Source of the DNA: Desulfovibrio sp. JC010
GTDB lineage: Bacteria > Desulfobacterota > Desulfovibrionia > Desulfovibrionales > Desulfovibrionaceae
DNA length: 64,000 nucleotides
Reading direction: 5' to 3'
Assembly: GCF_010470675.1 (NCBI RefSeq)
Contig: NZ_VOIQ01000014.1
Span: forward strand, 1-64,000
Under the pieces are notes generated by a model. That model saw only the letters and a program-made list of their open reading frames with translations, was not told the origin of the DNA and did no database searches. This document shows, piece after piece, positions 25,664 to 34,545 of this stretch. The translations under genes were made by a program, and so were the position numbers. The first letter of the stretch is position 1; the number at the start of each line of letters is the position of its first letter.

Positions 25664-26212
25664 TTATTCGGGTAACTGTCCCTGTTCTTGGAGTTGTTTT
25701 ACTTTGGTCATAAATTTTTTGAAAAATTCTGATTCGGTTCCGAACTTTGAATCCAGTAATGTTAGTACAGATGTTTTTGCATCTTTTTTGGCTTTGACGA
25801 GTTTAGGGAGGAGTATCGTCCTGCGATTCCATCTTGTGTTGGTTTCGTGTGCTTTTACAAGCTCGGTTAGTTCTTTTTCAGTGAACTCATTGACATAAGT
25901 GTTTGCCATCACAGTTCTAATTCCTTTCTTTGCTCTGAGCTCATATAAATCTTCCTGTAGGCTGTCTTTCAGTGTTTTTAGTATTATATCGCTATATTTT
26001 GCTAATTTTTTGCTTTCTTTGAAATTGATTTCTGCTTCCGTGAGGGTCGTTTCGTAGAATGCCTGATAGGCTGCTTCTATATTGAAAGTTATTTCTACAA
26101 AGTCATATGCAGCTTCAAGATGGCTGTCTGCTTGTGGCTGTGGCTTTTTAGCTGCGCAAGATAAGATTATTGCCAATAGCGTGCATGAAAGTAGAATTTG
26201 AAAATATCTCAT
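25664..26212 (-). CDS. DUF2059-like lipoprotein
   Basis: 182 residues from MRYFQILLS, a lipoprotein signal with Cys after AIILS. The C-terminal half has YVNEFTEKELTELVKAHET, close to the DUF2059 signature (fTexELkxLxxFYxSPxGKK) but without the SPxGK part. It follows a related gene on the same strand. Likely periplasmic; function unknown. Confidence 0.7.
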   Translation of the reverse strand: MRYFQILLSCTLLAIILSCAAKKPQPQADSHLEAAYDFVEITFNIEAAYQAFYETTLTEAEINFKESKKLAKYSDIILKTLKDSLQEDLYELRAKKGIRTVMANTYVNEFTEKELTELVKAHETNTRWNRRTILLPKLVKAKKDAKTSVLTLLDSKFGTESEFFKKFMTKVKQLQEQGQLPE

Positions 26213-26283
26213 AATGAAGTCTTGTTGTTCTAAGTGTTTGTGTTTTTTTGATGTCTTGATGCATGGCAACCCGTTTGGGGGTA

Positions 26284-26811
26284 TTATTCAGTGGGCATAA
26301 TTCCATCATTTTGCAGCTTTTCGATTTTAGGAGCCAGTTTTTCATCAAATCTATTTGCAAAAACAGAGCTGAGTAAATCTTCAGCTTTTTTCTCACCTTT
26401 TTGCATGATTATTTGTTGTTTTTTCGCGAATTTTTTTCCCAGAGGTGTTTTGTAGAAGTGCAGCAGTCCCTCAAGTTCTTTTTTGTTGAATTCCTCAGTG
26501 TAGACTTCTGCATGTAGAAGGTACATGGAGTCAAGAATCTCCGGGTCGTAGAATGTTTCTTTAAATGCTTCCTTGTATGCGTTGATTAGCGGTTCTCTGT
26601 AGCCTTCTGTTTCCGGATCATTATAAACCCCGGCTTCGACCGCCATTATGGTCATGTAGTGAAATGCTGTGTACAGGGCTTCTGTGTCGAGCATTGCGTG
26701 GGCTAATTCTAGAGCAACTTCCATTTTTTTGTTTTCTTCCGCCTGTGCGGGGGCGGCAATCAAGCAGAGGAGTGCCATTATGCATATAATGCCTGTTTTT
26801 ATTGATTTCAT
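26284..26811 (-). CDS. DUF2059 periplasmic protein
   Basis: 175 residues with a signal peptide ending at APAQAEE. EEFNKKELEGLLHFYKTPLGKKFAKK, cited in part as FNKKELEGLLHFYKTPLGKK, is a good DUF2059 motif. All-helical. Adjacent to a divergent paralogue downstream; the two may act together. Function unknown. Confidence 0.78.
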   Translation of the reverse strand: MKSIKTGIICIMALLCLIAAPAQAEENKKMEVALELAHAMLDTEALYTAFHYMTIMAVEAGVYNDPETEGYREPLINAYKEAFKETFYDPEILDSMYLLHAEVYTEEFNKKELEGLLHFYKTPLGKKFAKKQQIIMQKGEKKAEDLLSSVFANRFDEKLAPKIEKLQNDGIMPTE

Positions 26812-26937
26812 AGCTAGTCCTTAACTTTTTTTGAATATTTCAGTTATTGTTTTTCTGTTTTTATATAGCATGTGTAATATTGTCAAAGATTAGTTTCATA
26901 ATTCTGAGGCGTTCTACAGAATTTGCGGGCAGATATG

Positions 26938-26976
26938 AAAAAAGCTCAGCATATGAAATCATATACTGAGCTTTTG
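26938..26976 (-). terminator. Terminator after the thioesterase gene
   Basis: AAAAGCTCAGCATATGA / TCATATACTGAGCTTTT, a long stem with AA loop, A-run on the left. It ends the TetR-shc-thioesterase transcript. Confidence 0.88.
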
Positions 26977-26998
26977 ATCTTTGATCTCCAAAATATTT

Positions 26999-27724
26999 CT
27001 ATTCAACTCTCAAAGCAAATGCAGCCTTCCCCTCACTCTCATTCATGCCGATCAATTCAAAACCATTTTCGCCGCAATCACAATTCATCAACTTGATTTC
27101 ATTTCCTTCGAAAACTTCGGAAAGAAATGCAATGCGGATAGATTTGACCTTGTTCTGATCCAGGCCCAGCGGACGTAGACCATCGAATGACCAGCGCAGG
27201 TATTCGGTGTTGTTTACGTGTCCGTTGGCATCGAGGGAGCTGTACCCAACTTTCAGGGAGCGGATTTCTTTTTCCGGTGTGCCGGGACGCAGTCGTTTCA
27301 TGCTGTCCGGGAAAGCGCAGCGGTCCAGAGCGTGCAGATTCAGTTTTTGATCAACTGCAATGGGACGGCGTGTTTCAGAGTCCAGCACCATCCATTCAGA
27401 AGTGGCCCGGACGATCTCGCGTCCTGTTTCATCGCAGCCGGAGAAGTCGCGGAAAGCACGCAACTTCTTAGCTCCGCGTGACCATGTTGTCAGTGTAAAT
27501 TCCTTTTCGCGTACAGGCAGTTCGGCAATTTCAATGCGCATGGAAGTCAGCACCCAGAAGCAGCCTAGTTTGGCCATGCCTTCAATGCCGAAGCCAAAGG
27601 AATCCGCATGCGCGGTAGCAGCTTCCTGCAGGTGATGCATAAGCCAGTGGCAGTGCATGCGGTCATCCGGTCCCGTCTCGTAAGCCGGGACCGTGTTGCT
27701 GATCAGGAGTGAATCGTTGTCCAC
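26999..27724 (-). CDS. Acyl-ACP thioesterase-like double-hotdog protein
   Basis: 241 residues, GTG start one base after the shc stop. Two hotdog domains: N-terminal with MHCHWLMHHLQEAATAHADS and MRIEIAELPVREKEF, C-terminal with VGYSSLDANGHVNNTEYLRW (the catalytic-type Asn-His region of FatA/FatB thioesterases). Such enzymes release fatty acids from acyl carrier protein. Linked here to hopanoid synthesis, so it may adjust the fatty acid supply or act on another thioester of membrane lipids. Confidence 0.82.
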   Translation of the reverse strand: MDNDSLLISNTVPAYETGPDDRMHCHWLMHHLQEAATAHADSFGFGIEGMAKLGCFWVLTSMRIEIAELPVREKEFTLTTWSRGAKKLRAFRDFSGCDETGREIVRATSEWMVLDSETRRPIAVDQKLNLHALDRCAFPDSMKRLRPGTPEKEIRSLKVGYSSLDANGHVNNTEYLRWSFDGLRPLGLDQNKVKSIRIAFLSEVFEGNEIKLMNCDCGENGFELIGMNESEGKAAFALRVE

Positions 27725-27725
27725 G

Positions 27726-29843
27726 CTACCATTTCCTGCCGAGGTCGAGCGGGGTGTCGCGGCGCATCATGATCTGCTTGGTGTCTTCATCGGCCACAAA
27801 ACGTTTGTACACGCCCAGTGCCCACATGGGGAAGTATTGGGAGTAGCCGTGGTAACGCAGGTAGAAAACCTTGGGGAATCCGGTTCCGGTGAAAAGGGTT
27901 TCATCCCAGCTGCCGTCATCTTTCTGAGTGTCCAGCAGGTAGCGGATACCGCGGCTGACAGCTTTGGAGTGAACCCGCCCGGCAGCCATGAGTCCCAGCA
28001 GGGCCCATGAAGTCTGTGAGGCAGTGGAATCGCCCAGACCCGCAAAATGCTTGCTGTTGTAGCTCAGGCAGGTTTCGCCCCAGCCGCCGTCTTTGTTCTG
28101 ATGGTTTTCAAACCATTCCACGGCCTTGCAGACATAGGAAGAATTCATGTCTTCCCCGGCCTGACGCAACCCGCAAAGCACGGACCATGTGCCGTAAATA
28201 TAGTTCACACCCCAGCGGCCGAACCATGAACCGTCGTCTTCCTGTTCTTTTTTCAGGAATTCAATACCGCGTTTGATGGGCTTAAAGCTCTTGTCGTAAC
28301 CGATAACACCCAGTAGCTCGACCACACGGGCGGTCAGGTCGGATGTGGGCGGGTCTAGCAGGGCACCGTGGTCCGCAAAGGGGATGTCGTTCAGGTATTC
28401 GGCGCAGTTGTCGATATCGAATGCCGCCCAGCCGCCGTTGGTGGACTGCATGCCGATGAGCCAGTTTACGCCTTTAACAAAATTTTCGTGATGTTCGGGC
28501 TGATCCAGAACCCCGGCGCGACACATGGCCATAAGCACCATGGCGGTGTCATCAAGGTCGGGGTAGAAGGTGTTTTCAAACTGGAAAGCCCAGCCGCCGC
28601 CTTCGAGCTTGGGGGCTTTGGAAATCCAGTCCCCACGGAAGAAAATCTGCTGGTCCCAGAGCCAGTTCAGGGACTGCTGGGTACATCTGCTGTTCTGGTC
28701 CTCACCTGCTTCCATCATTGCCGAAAGGGTCAGGCAGGTATCCCAGATGGGGGAGTTGCAGGGTTGGCACATGGCCTGTTCGAGGTTCTCAGCAGTACCG
28801 TGGTTGGGGGAAATATCCAGCTCCGGTGCCGCTGAAAGTTCCGCACCGCCGGTAATGACAGTGTGTTCCCATGGCGACTTTTCAGGCACGTGGAATTTAT
28901 CAACCATGAGGTCGTCCACAGCCTGCAGGCCGCGGGCGTAATCCGGGTCGGATTCATCAAAACCCATCAGGTGCAGGGCCATGACCGCGTTGGCCATTGC
29001 CGGAAAGATCGCCCCGATGCCGCCGCGTCCGGCCATGTGTTCGCGGGTCCATTCTGTGGCGTATTTAATGGCCTTGTCGTTAATCTTCTTGGGGATCAGG
29101 TGCATGGTCCGTTTCAGGAAACGGTCGGTGAAGATGAAGAAATTTTTGCGCCAGCTTTTGTTGCGCCACTTATCAATATGAATGTGCTCTTCTGCAGGTT
29201 TGCAGAAAAGTTCAGGCACAGCTTCTTCCGGACGCAGCCGGCAGACCGGCTGCTTGGCGTAGATCAAAAGCAGCGGGTAGATAACCGAGCGGGACCAGTA
29301 TGAGACTTTATCCAGATGAAAGAAGAACCATTTGGGCAGCAGCACGATTTCCACTGGCATGGCCGGAGGGCAGTGCCACGGAATCTGACCGAAGGTGGCA
29401 AGGCAGATACGGGTGAACACGTTACATGTTTCAGCACCGCCTTTTGCAAGAATGGTTCTGCGGGCGCGGACCATGTGCGGATCGTTTTTATCATCACCGA
29501 GCATCTTCAGGGCCATGTATGCCTTTACGGATGCACTTATGTTGATGGGGCCGTCTTCATCGTGCAGGGGCCAGCCGCCGTCCGGCATCTGCTTGGCGCG
29601 GATGTAGTTGCCCAGTCGCTCGGCAACACCTTTGTCCATTTTGCGGCCCAGAAATCTGTTGAACATGATGTATTCGGAAGGGATGGTAACATCAGCTTCC
29701 AGTGCGAAGACCCAGTAGCCGTCCGGGGATTGCAGGGAGCGGAACCGTTTCATTACCCGGTTCAGGGCATCCTTGGGTTGCAGCAGTGATACAACGTGGT
29801 TCTTGGGCTTTTTGTTCGTTTTCATGGCACTTTTCTTGTTCAT
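27726..29843 (-). CDS. shc: Squalene-hopene cyclase
   Basis: 705 residues, slightly longer than usual because of a basic N-terminal tail. The catalytic DxDD motif is present as YPDLDDTAMV, with several QW repeats (QDDGSWFGRWG, QKDDGSWDE, QNKDGGWGE, QMPDGGWPLHD). The enzyme cyclises squalene into hopene at the inner membrane. AAGGA lies eight bases before the ATG at 29843. Middle gene of TetR-shc-thioesterase. No other hopanoid genes in the window. Confidence 0.95.
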   Translation of the reverse strand: MNKKSAMKTNKKPKNHVVSLLQPKDALNRVMKRFRSLQSPDGYWVFALEADVTIPSEYIMFNRFLGRKMDKGVAERLGNYIRAKQMPDGGWPLHDEDGPINISASVKAYMALKMLGDDKNDPHMVRARRTILAKGGAETCNVFTRICLATFGQIPWHCPPAMPVEIVLLPKWFFFHLDKVSYWSRSVIYPLLLIYAKQPVCRLRPEEAVPELFCKPAEEHIHIDKWRNKSWRKNFFIFTDRFLKRTMHLIPKKINDKAIKYATEWTREHMAGRGGIGAIFPAMANAVMALHLMGFDESDPDYARGLQAVDDLMVDKFHVPEKSPWEHTVITGGAELSAAPELDISPNHGTAENLEQAMCQPCNSPIWDTCLTLSAMMEAGEDQNSRCTQQSLNWLWDQQIFFRGDWISKAPKLEGGGWAFQFENTFYPDLDDTAMVLMAMCRAGVLDQPEHHENFVKGVNWLIGMQSTNGGWAAFDIDNCAEYLNDIPFADHGALLDPPTSDLTARVVELLGVIGYDKSFKPIKRGIEFLKKEQEDDGSWFGRWGVNYIYGTWSVLCGLRQAGEDMNSSYVCKAVEWFENHQNKDGGWGETCLSYNSKHFAGLGDSTASQTSWALLGLMAAGRVHSKAVSRGIRYLLDTQKDDGSWDETLFTGTGFPKVFYLRYHGYSQYFPMWALGVYKRFVADEDTKQIMMRRDTPLDLGRKW

Positions 29844-29914
29844 GTTGGAAGTCCTTATATAAATAACGGAATTTAATCCGACCCGTGCGAAAAAGATTAG
29901 TTCGATTATAGTAA

Positions 29915-30523
29915 TCAGCCGATGGCGTCAACAGCGGAGTCAATTACCTGCGCTTTCAATCTGTCCAGCGGACCCCATTCAAAAGAGGGGTAGGTGATCA
30001 AAAGTGAGGTAAGTCCATGGGTTGCGGCAACTACAGAGTTTGCGGTGACCAGCACGTCCTCGTCTGAAGCGTTTTTGGGCAGGCAGTCTTTAACGCATTT
30101 ATTGATGCGGTTGTACATGGTTTTGCCCAGCGGATTATCCTGAAAGTGGGAATCGTGATCCTTCCAGAGATCGCTTTCCATCATGAAGCCCACCCGGTAG
30201 GCACTGGGGTTTTCCAGCCCCATGTCCACAAGGGTGTAGAGAATGTTTTTCAAGGCTTCACGCGGGGGAGGAGCAGTGGCAATGATTCCATTGATGCGCT
30301 GCAGGAAATCCCGGTAGGTCTCTTCAGTAAGGCAGAGGAAGAGTTCCTTCTTATCCTTAAAGTGATGATAGATGGTGGTCGGTGAGTAGCCGATGGTGGT
30401 AGCCAGTTTGCGCATGGAAACCTGCGCGTACCCGTGCTCGGCAAAGAGCTTGCGGGCGGCATCCAGAATCAGCATACGCAACGGCTGCTGCGGTGCATCA
30501 ATTGTTTTTGAATTGACATTCAT
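29915..30523 (-). CDS. TetR-family regulator of the hopanoid operon
   Basis: 202 residues from the ATG at 30523 with AGGAGA nine bases upstream. HTH: VSMRKLATTIGYSPTTIYHHF. C-terminal TetR_C-type ligand domain. The gene is 71 bases upstream of shc on the same strand, with a perfect dyad just before its ribosome site. Probably an autorepressor that senses a lipid or acyl compound. Confidence 0.88.
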   Translation of the reverse strand: MNVNSKTIDAPQQPLRMLILDAARKLFAEHGYAQVSMRKLATTIGYSPTTIYHHFKDKKELFLCLTEETYRDFLQRINGIIATAPPPREALKNILYTLVDMGLENPSAYRVGFMMESDLWKDHDSHFQDNPLGKTMYNRINKCVKDCLPKNASDEDVLVTANSVVAATHGLTSLLITYPSFEWGPLDRLKAQVIDSAVDAIG

Positions 30524-30540
30524 CGTCTTGATTCTCCTGC

Positions 30541-30557
30541 GCTTAACGGTGTTAAGC
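30541..30557. promoter_or_regulatory. Perfect palindrome before the TetR gene
   Basis: GCTTAAC-GGT-GTTAAGC, seven-base arms, eighteen bases ahead of the start codon and just upstream of its ribosome site. Good candidate for the regulator's own operator. Confidence 0.55.
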
Positions 30558-30706
30558 TGAAAAGCGTTCTTGCATGAATGTATGCGTCTGTCAACCAAAT
30601 GTAACGATAAGTATTGTTTCTCCGGTAAATATCTAGGTGCAGAAGATCCCGTTATATACGTAGTGCCGGACTGCATGGAAAATAAAGGAAATAATCAAAA
30701 AATTGC

Positions 30707-30735
30707 TTGCAATCGAAAAACGGTTTGGATATTAA
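30707..30735 (+). promoter_or_regulatory. Promoter of tRNA-Arg
   Basis: TTGCAA (30707-30712), 17-base spacer, TATTAA (30730-30735), followed by a C/G-rich discriminator as in stable-RNA promoters. The tRNA begins 56 bases later. Confidence 0.6.
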
Positions 30736-30791
30736 TTCTCGCCTCGGACGGAGAAATGCGCTAAAGTTCTCCATCTGTTTTCACATAAAGT

Positions 30792-30868
30792 GGCCCCGTA
30801 GCTCAGTAGGATAGAGCACAGGATTCCTAATCCTGGTGCCGCAGGTTCGATTCCTGCCGGGGTCACCA
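30792..30868 (+). tRNA. tRNA-Arg, anticodon CCU
   Basis: 77 bases including encoded CCA. Acceptor GGCCCCG / CGGGGTC, D-loop AGCTCAGTAGG, anticodon stem CAGGA / TCCTG-type with loop TTCCTAA (CCT), T-arm GCAGGTTCGATTCCTGC. It decodes AGG. tRNA genes are common integration targets, and an accessory island begins right after it, but no integrase or duplicated tRNA 3' end was found. Confidence 0.96.
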
Positions 30869-30893
30869 TCTAGTGCAAAACTAGTGTAATATT

Positions 30894-30927
30894 AAAGGGT
30901 TAACTCATTTTCAGAGTTAACCCTTTT
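30894..30927 (+). terminator. Terminator after tRNA-Arg
   Basis: AAAGGGTTAACTC / GAGTTAACCCTTT stem, 13 pairs, seven-base loop, followed by TTCTG. Confidence 0.85.
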
Positions 30928-31217
30928 CTGCGTTTATTTGCGGTTTTTTTTGGGTGCTGCCAACCTTTGGTGCCAACCGGGGTGGGTGAGTGGTATTAGA
31001 TGAAATTGATTATGATAATTAATATCTATTATGTTTGTGAATTCGGTTGGCCGAAGTTGTTCATGTGTAGGATGAAAGGATTGAATTAAACCCTCGCTAC
31101 CCAGTTGATTTTTATTAATAAGAAATATACTTATTTTGGCGATACTGAGTTCGCTTTCAAAGTGTATTACATTGATATATTGTTGAAATTAAATTTACCT
31201 GTTTTGGGGAGGATGAG
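30928..31217 (+). other. Gene-free stretch at the island's left edge
   Basis: No gene seen. It turns A/T-rich from about 31000. At 31042-31056 there is TTCGGTTGGCCGAAG, nearly the reverse complement of the CTTCGGTCAACCGAAG hairpin found at the start of the long intergenic repeats at 34.4 and 35.7 kb; this could be a worn inverted copy. Confidence 0.4.
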
Positions 31218-33512
31218 ATGGTTTGGGATTCGATTAAGAATAAATTCAGTTCTATGGCAAACAACAGGAAAAAATTGTTAGAACTAAATGAGCGAGTTCG
31301 TCCTATTGTTGAAGAGTTGAAAGAAAATGAAAAATATTTAGATGAAGACGTTAGAAAGCAGGTTGGGTATTTTCCTGAATATACTGCTAAAGAATGGCAG
31401 TGCAATTACTTTATTGAAGATATTGATATTGATGCTATCCGAGATACAATTAAAAAGAAAAAAGAAGAAGAGGTGATTGTTAACAAGGCAATGCGAATTG
31501 TTAATCAACTGAAAGACTCTGCCGATTTTTTGGATAGCTCATTGTCTATGAAGATTAATGCTTTTATTAATAGACCTACTTTTGAAGCAAGCACCTATTT
31601 TATCGAGGAATTAGATTATAAAAATATCTTAAGAGAACTACCAAAACTAAAAAGAAAGTTTAAAGAACAGCAGTTTAGGCAAAAAATTGAACAATACGAT
31701 GGTAAAGCCAATGCCGTAAGTATTGTTTCTGGAGACTGCATGCATTTTGATGCAAACTATAGACAACTTCGTGGGAAAAATTATTTTGAATTTTATCGTA
31801 CTCTTTCTGATTTTAATCAAAAAGAAATAGCTTCATTGAAATTGTTAGAAGTTTTTTCCAGATTTGGTCTTCCTAATGAAGAAATCAGTCAAAGTTTTGT
31901 TTCAGAAGCAAAGCTGGCTATTGTTTATAATCGTGGAAATTGTATACAATCATTTGATGAGAGTATTGATGCGTCCGATCGAATAGTTGGGGCGTTAAAT
32001 CATGTTGTCCAGAGTAGTCAGATGTCTGGACAAACTAAACAAATTGCAACCAATATTACAAAAATATCTAGCAAGCATATGAAGGTTGCTGATGTTAAGG
32101 CAGCCCTTGGTGAGGCTGTTATTCCTTCAAAAACAGCATGTTCACTTGTTTTATCCGCTGCTTTACGAATTCAAGAAAAATTACCTAATGATAGCTGTAC
32201 TGTATACATTAATGAAATACTAGGATCTGCTAATAGTTGGTTAAACTCCCGAGAAAATAAAAATTCAAAGATTTCATTTGTGGATAGCAAAAGTGAGTCT
32301 AAAAAAATATCTAATAGTTTGTTGCTAGGAAAAAATAGTGATGGATCGTATGCTCATTATTGCGGAGAAGGATCGCTTCTAACCATTGCACACTCAGGGG
32401 CAGGGAAAACTCAAAGTAATGCAATACTAAATCTTATGAGATACAATGGACCGTCAATAGTGTTAGACATTAAGGGGACATGTTATGCCTCTTCCGCTGA
32501 ATGGCGTGAAGTTAATGTTGGAAAGACATATCGGTTTAGTCCCTTTGACAAAGAATCAAGTTGTAAAATCAATCCCTTGGATAGAATTCGCAGAGATATT
32601 AATTATGTAGTAGAAGATTCAATGTCTCTAGCTTCAATGTTAATTGTTATACAAAATAGTAATAATCCTACATGGGATATTAGGGCTAGGCAGGTAGTTG
32701 CAAGCTCTATTGCTTGTTTAGTTTTGGACCCAGAAATTGAAAACCCAACAATGCAAGATGTTCAAGATGTTTTAGCTTTCAATGGAGATGAATGGGTTGA
32801 TTTTAGGAGAAAAATGTATGGTGCTGGTGACTTTGAAGTTCCTAAGACTCTTGAGCGCGATGCAAAAATTTTTGGGAATATTCCTGATGATCAGTTTGCA
32901 ACAATTATAGACACAGCTAGAGAGCAGGTGGCATCTTGGGATGTAAATAGTATTGCGAATGCGACAGAAAAAACGAATTTCGACCCTTCTTCTTTTAGGA
33001 ATGGTAAGAATGCTACTCTGTATATTACGCTTACCAAAGACGAACTCAAAATGTATGCTTCTGTTATTAGAGTTATTCTTGCCAGTCTCATAAATCCATT
33101 GATGAAAGAAATTCCGTCAGACGATGTTAACGATTTGATTCTCTTTTTAGATGAGTTCCCACTTTTAGGTCAAATGGACCCTATTGATGATGCTTTGTCG
33201 TTAGGTAGAGAGTATAAGATCAAATTATGGTTTTTTTCTCAAACAGAAGGTTCAATACACGATGCATCGAAGACTCCAGGGTTAATAGCTGATAATTGTG
33301 ATGTTCATATATATATGACCCCCGCACCAAATACTGCTGAACGTTTATCTCGCCAGTTGGGGGTGGTTGAAAGCATTGCTGACGGACAACAGAAACCCTT
33401 GGTTACACCTCAAGAATTAACGGGAGAAGAATTTTCAGATAAAGCTCTCGTGCTAACTAAAGGGTGCAAACCAATGAAACTCGAGAAGGTAATGGCTTAT
33501 CAGTTTTATTAG
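31218..33512 (+). CDS. Soluble VirD4/TraG-like ATPase
   Basis: 764 residues; GGGGAGG five bases before the ATG. The C-terminal half is a type IV coupling-protein motor: Walker A HSGAGKTQS (about 391-399), the VirD4 hallmark IVLDIKGTCY shortly after, a VASSIACLVLDPE segment, Walker B LILFLDEFPLLGQMD near 640, and a TraD/TraG-type end with FFSQTEGSI. The N-terminal 380 residues are helical and charged; the usual membrane segments are missing. No relaxase, mating-pair or secretion gene is near. It is A/T-rich and forms an operon with the lysine-rich gene. A role in moving or remodelling DNA or protein is inferred from the family. Confidence 0.82.
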   Translation: MVWDSIKNKFSSMANNRKKLLELNERVRPIVEELKENEKYLDEDVRKQVGYFPEYTAKEWQCNYFIEDIDIDAIRDTIKKKKEEEVIVNKAMRIVNQLKDSADFLDSSLSMKINAFINRPTFEASTYFIEELDYKNILRELPKLKRKFKEQQFRQKIEQYDGKANAVSIVSGDCMHFDANYRQLRGKNYFEFYRTLSDFNQKEIASLKLLEVFSRFGLPNEEISQSFVSEAKLAIVYNRGNCIQSFDESIDASDRIVGALNHVVQSSQMSGQTKQIATNITKISSKHMKVADVKAALGEAVIPSKTACSLVLSAALRIQEKLPNDSCTVYINEILGSANSWLNSRENKNSKISFVDSKSESKKISNSLLLGKNSDGSYAHYCGEGSLLTIAHSGAGKTQSNAILNLMRYNGPSIVLDIKGTCYASSAEWREVNVGKTYRFSPFDKESSCKINPLDRIRRDINYVVEDSMSLASMLIVIQNSNNPTWDIRARQVVASSIACLVLDPEIENPTMQDVQDVLAFNGDEWVDFRRKMYGAGDFEVPKTLERDAKIFGNIPDDQFATIIDTAREQVASWDVNSIANATEKTNFDPSSFRNGKNATLYITLTKDELKMYASVIRVILASLINPLMKEIPSDDVNDLILFLDEFPLLGQMDPIDDALSLGREYKIKLWFFSQTEGSIHDASKTPGLIADNCDVHIYMTPAPNTAERLSRQLGVVESIADGQQKPLVTPQELTGEEFSDKALVLTKGCKPMKLEKVMAYQFY

Positions 33513-33540
33513 AGGTTTGAGTGTTGACGAGAGGTGAACC

Positions 33541-34263
33541 ATGAATGACAAGTATATGCACCAAAAAAGTAAGAAAGATGGAAAGGAGGACAAATGTCGC
33601 AGGAGTTCCCTGAGTTCTTATGAAATAAATGATATTGCTGAGGCGGCTGTTAATACTGTTGATGTTGTTATCTATAAGGCTGTTTGCGAAAAAAAGGAAG
33701 ATGCGAGTGCTGTTTTTACTGGACCAGCTTATGATGTAAAACAAATCAGCGAAGTTCCACCTTTGGACTACTGTAAAGAGCCTCTATCCACTCAATCTGA
33801 AGGTGATTATGTTGGTGCTTTGTTTTTAAGTGGCGCTTATCTTACTCATGAGGCCGTCAAGCTGGCCCAAAAGCAGCGTAAGAGAATTAAAGATTTAGCT
33901 CTTAAATTTAACAAAGAAAAACGTAAGGACAAGTCCAAAAAGAAAGATAATATTGCCGAATTTGCGATTAGCGAAGTAAAGCGTAAGGATAAATCCAAAA
34001 GGAAAGGAAAAGCTATTGAGGTTGAATCAGAAATAGCAAAAACTAAGGATAAGAACCAAAAAACTAAAGTTGCTGAGTTCGAAGTTAATGAAGTAAAGCG
34101 TAAGGATAAATCTAAGAAGAAAGGAAAACCTACTGAGGTTGAACCTGAAGAAGTAAAGAGTAAGGGGAAGGCTAAAAAAGACAAGGTTGCTGAGTTTGAA
34201 GCTTTAGAAGCAAAACGTAAGGATAAATCCAAAAAGAAAGAAAAGAAGAAATCGTTATTATAA
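33541..34263 (+). CDS. Lysine-rich repeat protein
   Basis: 240 residues. The first 110 residues are a small domain with a short hydrophobic stretch (YVGALFLSGAYLTHEAV). From about 117 the chain is a low-complexity basic tail with four copies of [E/A]-[V/A/K]-KRKDKSK[K/R]K alternating with acidic VAEFE-type pieces, roughly one per 32-42 residues. Such tails bind nucleic acid or acidic partners. It starts 28 bases after the ATPase gene. A substrate or adaptor of that ATPase is possible. No family recognised. Confidence 0.7.
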   Translation: MNDKYMHQKSKKDGKEDKCRRSSLSSYEINDIAEAAVNTVDVVIYKAVCEKKEDASAVFTGPAYDVKQISEVPPLDYCKEPLSTQSEGDYVGALFLSGAYLTHEAVKLAQKQRKRIKDLALKFNKEKRKDKSKKKDNIAEFAISEVKRKDKSKRKGKAIEVESEIAKTKDKNQKTKVAEFEVNEVKRKDKSKKKGKPTEVEPEEVKSKGKAKKDKVAEFEALEAKRKDKSKKKEKKKSLL

Positions 34264-34294
34264 TATAGCACAAGTTAACTGTGTTTTTTAACAG

Positions 34295-34332
34295 AATAAT
34301 ACCTTTGAACCGAGGTCCAAGGGTATTATTTT
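34295..34332 (+). terminator. Terminator of the VirD4-like operon
   Basis: AATAATACCTTTG / CCAAGGGTATTATT stem with a nine-base loop and following TT, 32 bases after the lysine-rich gene. Confidence 0.75.
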
Positions 34333-34350
34333 ATATGAAATCCAACACGT

Positions 34351-34506
34351 CGCCGTCACCTTCGGTCAACCGAAGAATCGAAACAACCCAATCCCCACCA
34401 AACACACATCCCCACCTGATCCCCAGAATCACCCAAAAAAATCACCAGCCCTCAGTGACCAAATCAAACCAATCAAGATAACCTTCAATTTTCAGAATTA
34501 TTTAAC
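34351..34506 (+). repeat. Long intergenic repeat, copy 1
   Basis: Starts with CGTCACCTTCGGTCAACCGAAGAATC, cited in part as CTTCGGTCAACCGAAG (a perfect hairpin), then a C/A-rich middle, CCCCAGAATCACCCAAAAA, and a conserved end AATCACCAGCC ... CAGTGACCAAATCAAACC ... GATAACCTTCAATTTTCA followed by GAATTATTTAAC. Copy 2 at 35702-35881 has the same order with over 90% identity in both ends. Copy 3 (54077-54131) has only the end part. The three copies delimit cargo blocks of the island. Confidence 0.8.
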
Positions 34507-34545
34507 GGTAGTCCCCCCATTCTTAGGGGGCCTGAAAAGTAGAGG

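Noticed and set aside
33846-34271. Minus-strand frame with hydrophobic repeats
   Set aside because: Arises from reading the lysine-rich repeats backwards; low complexity and no start signal.
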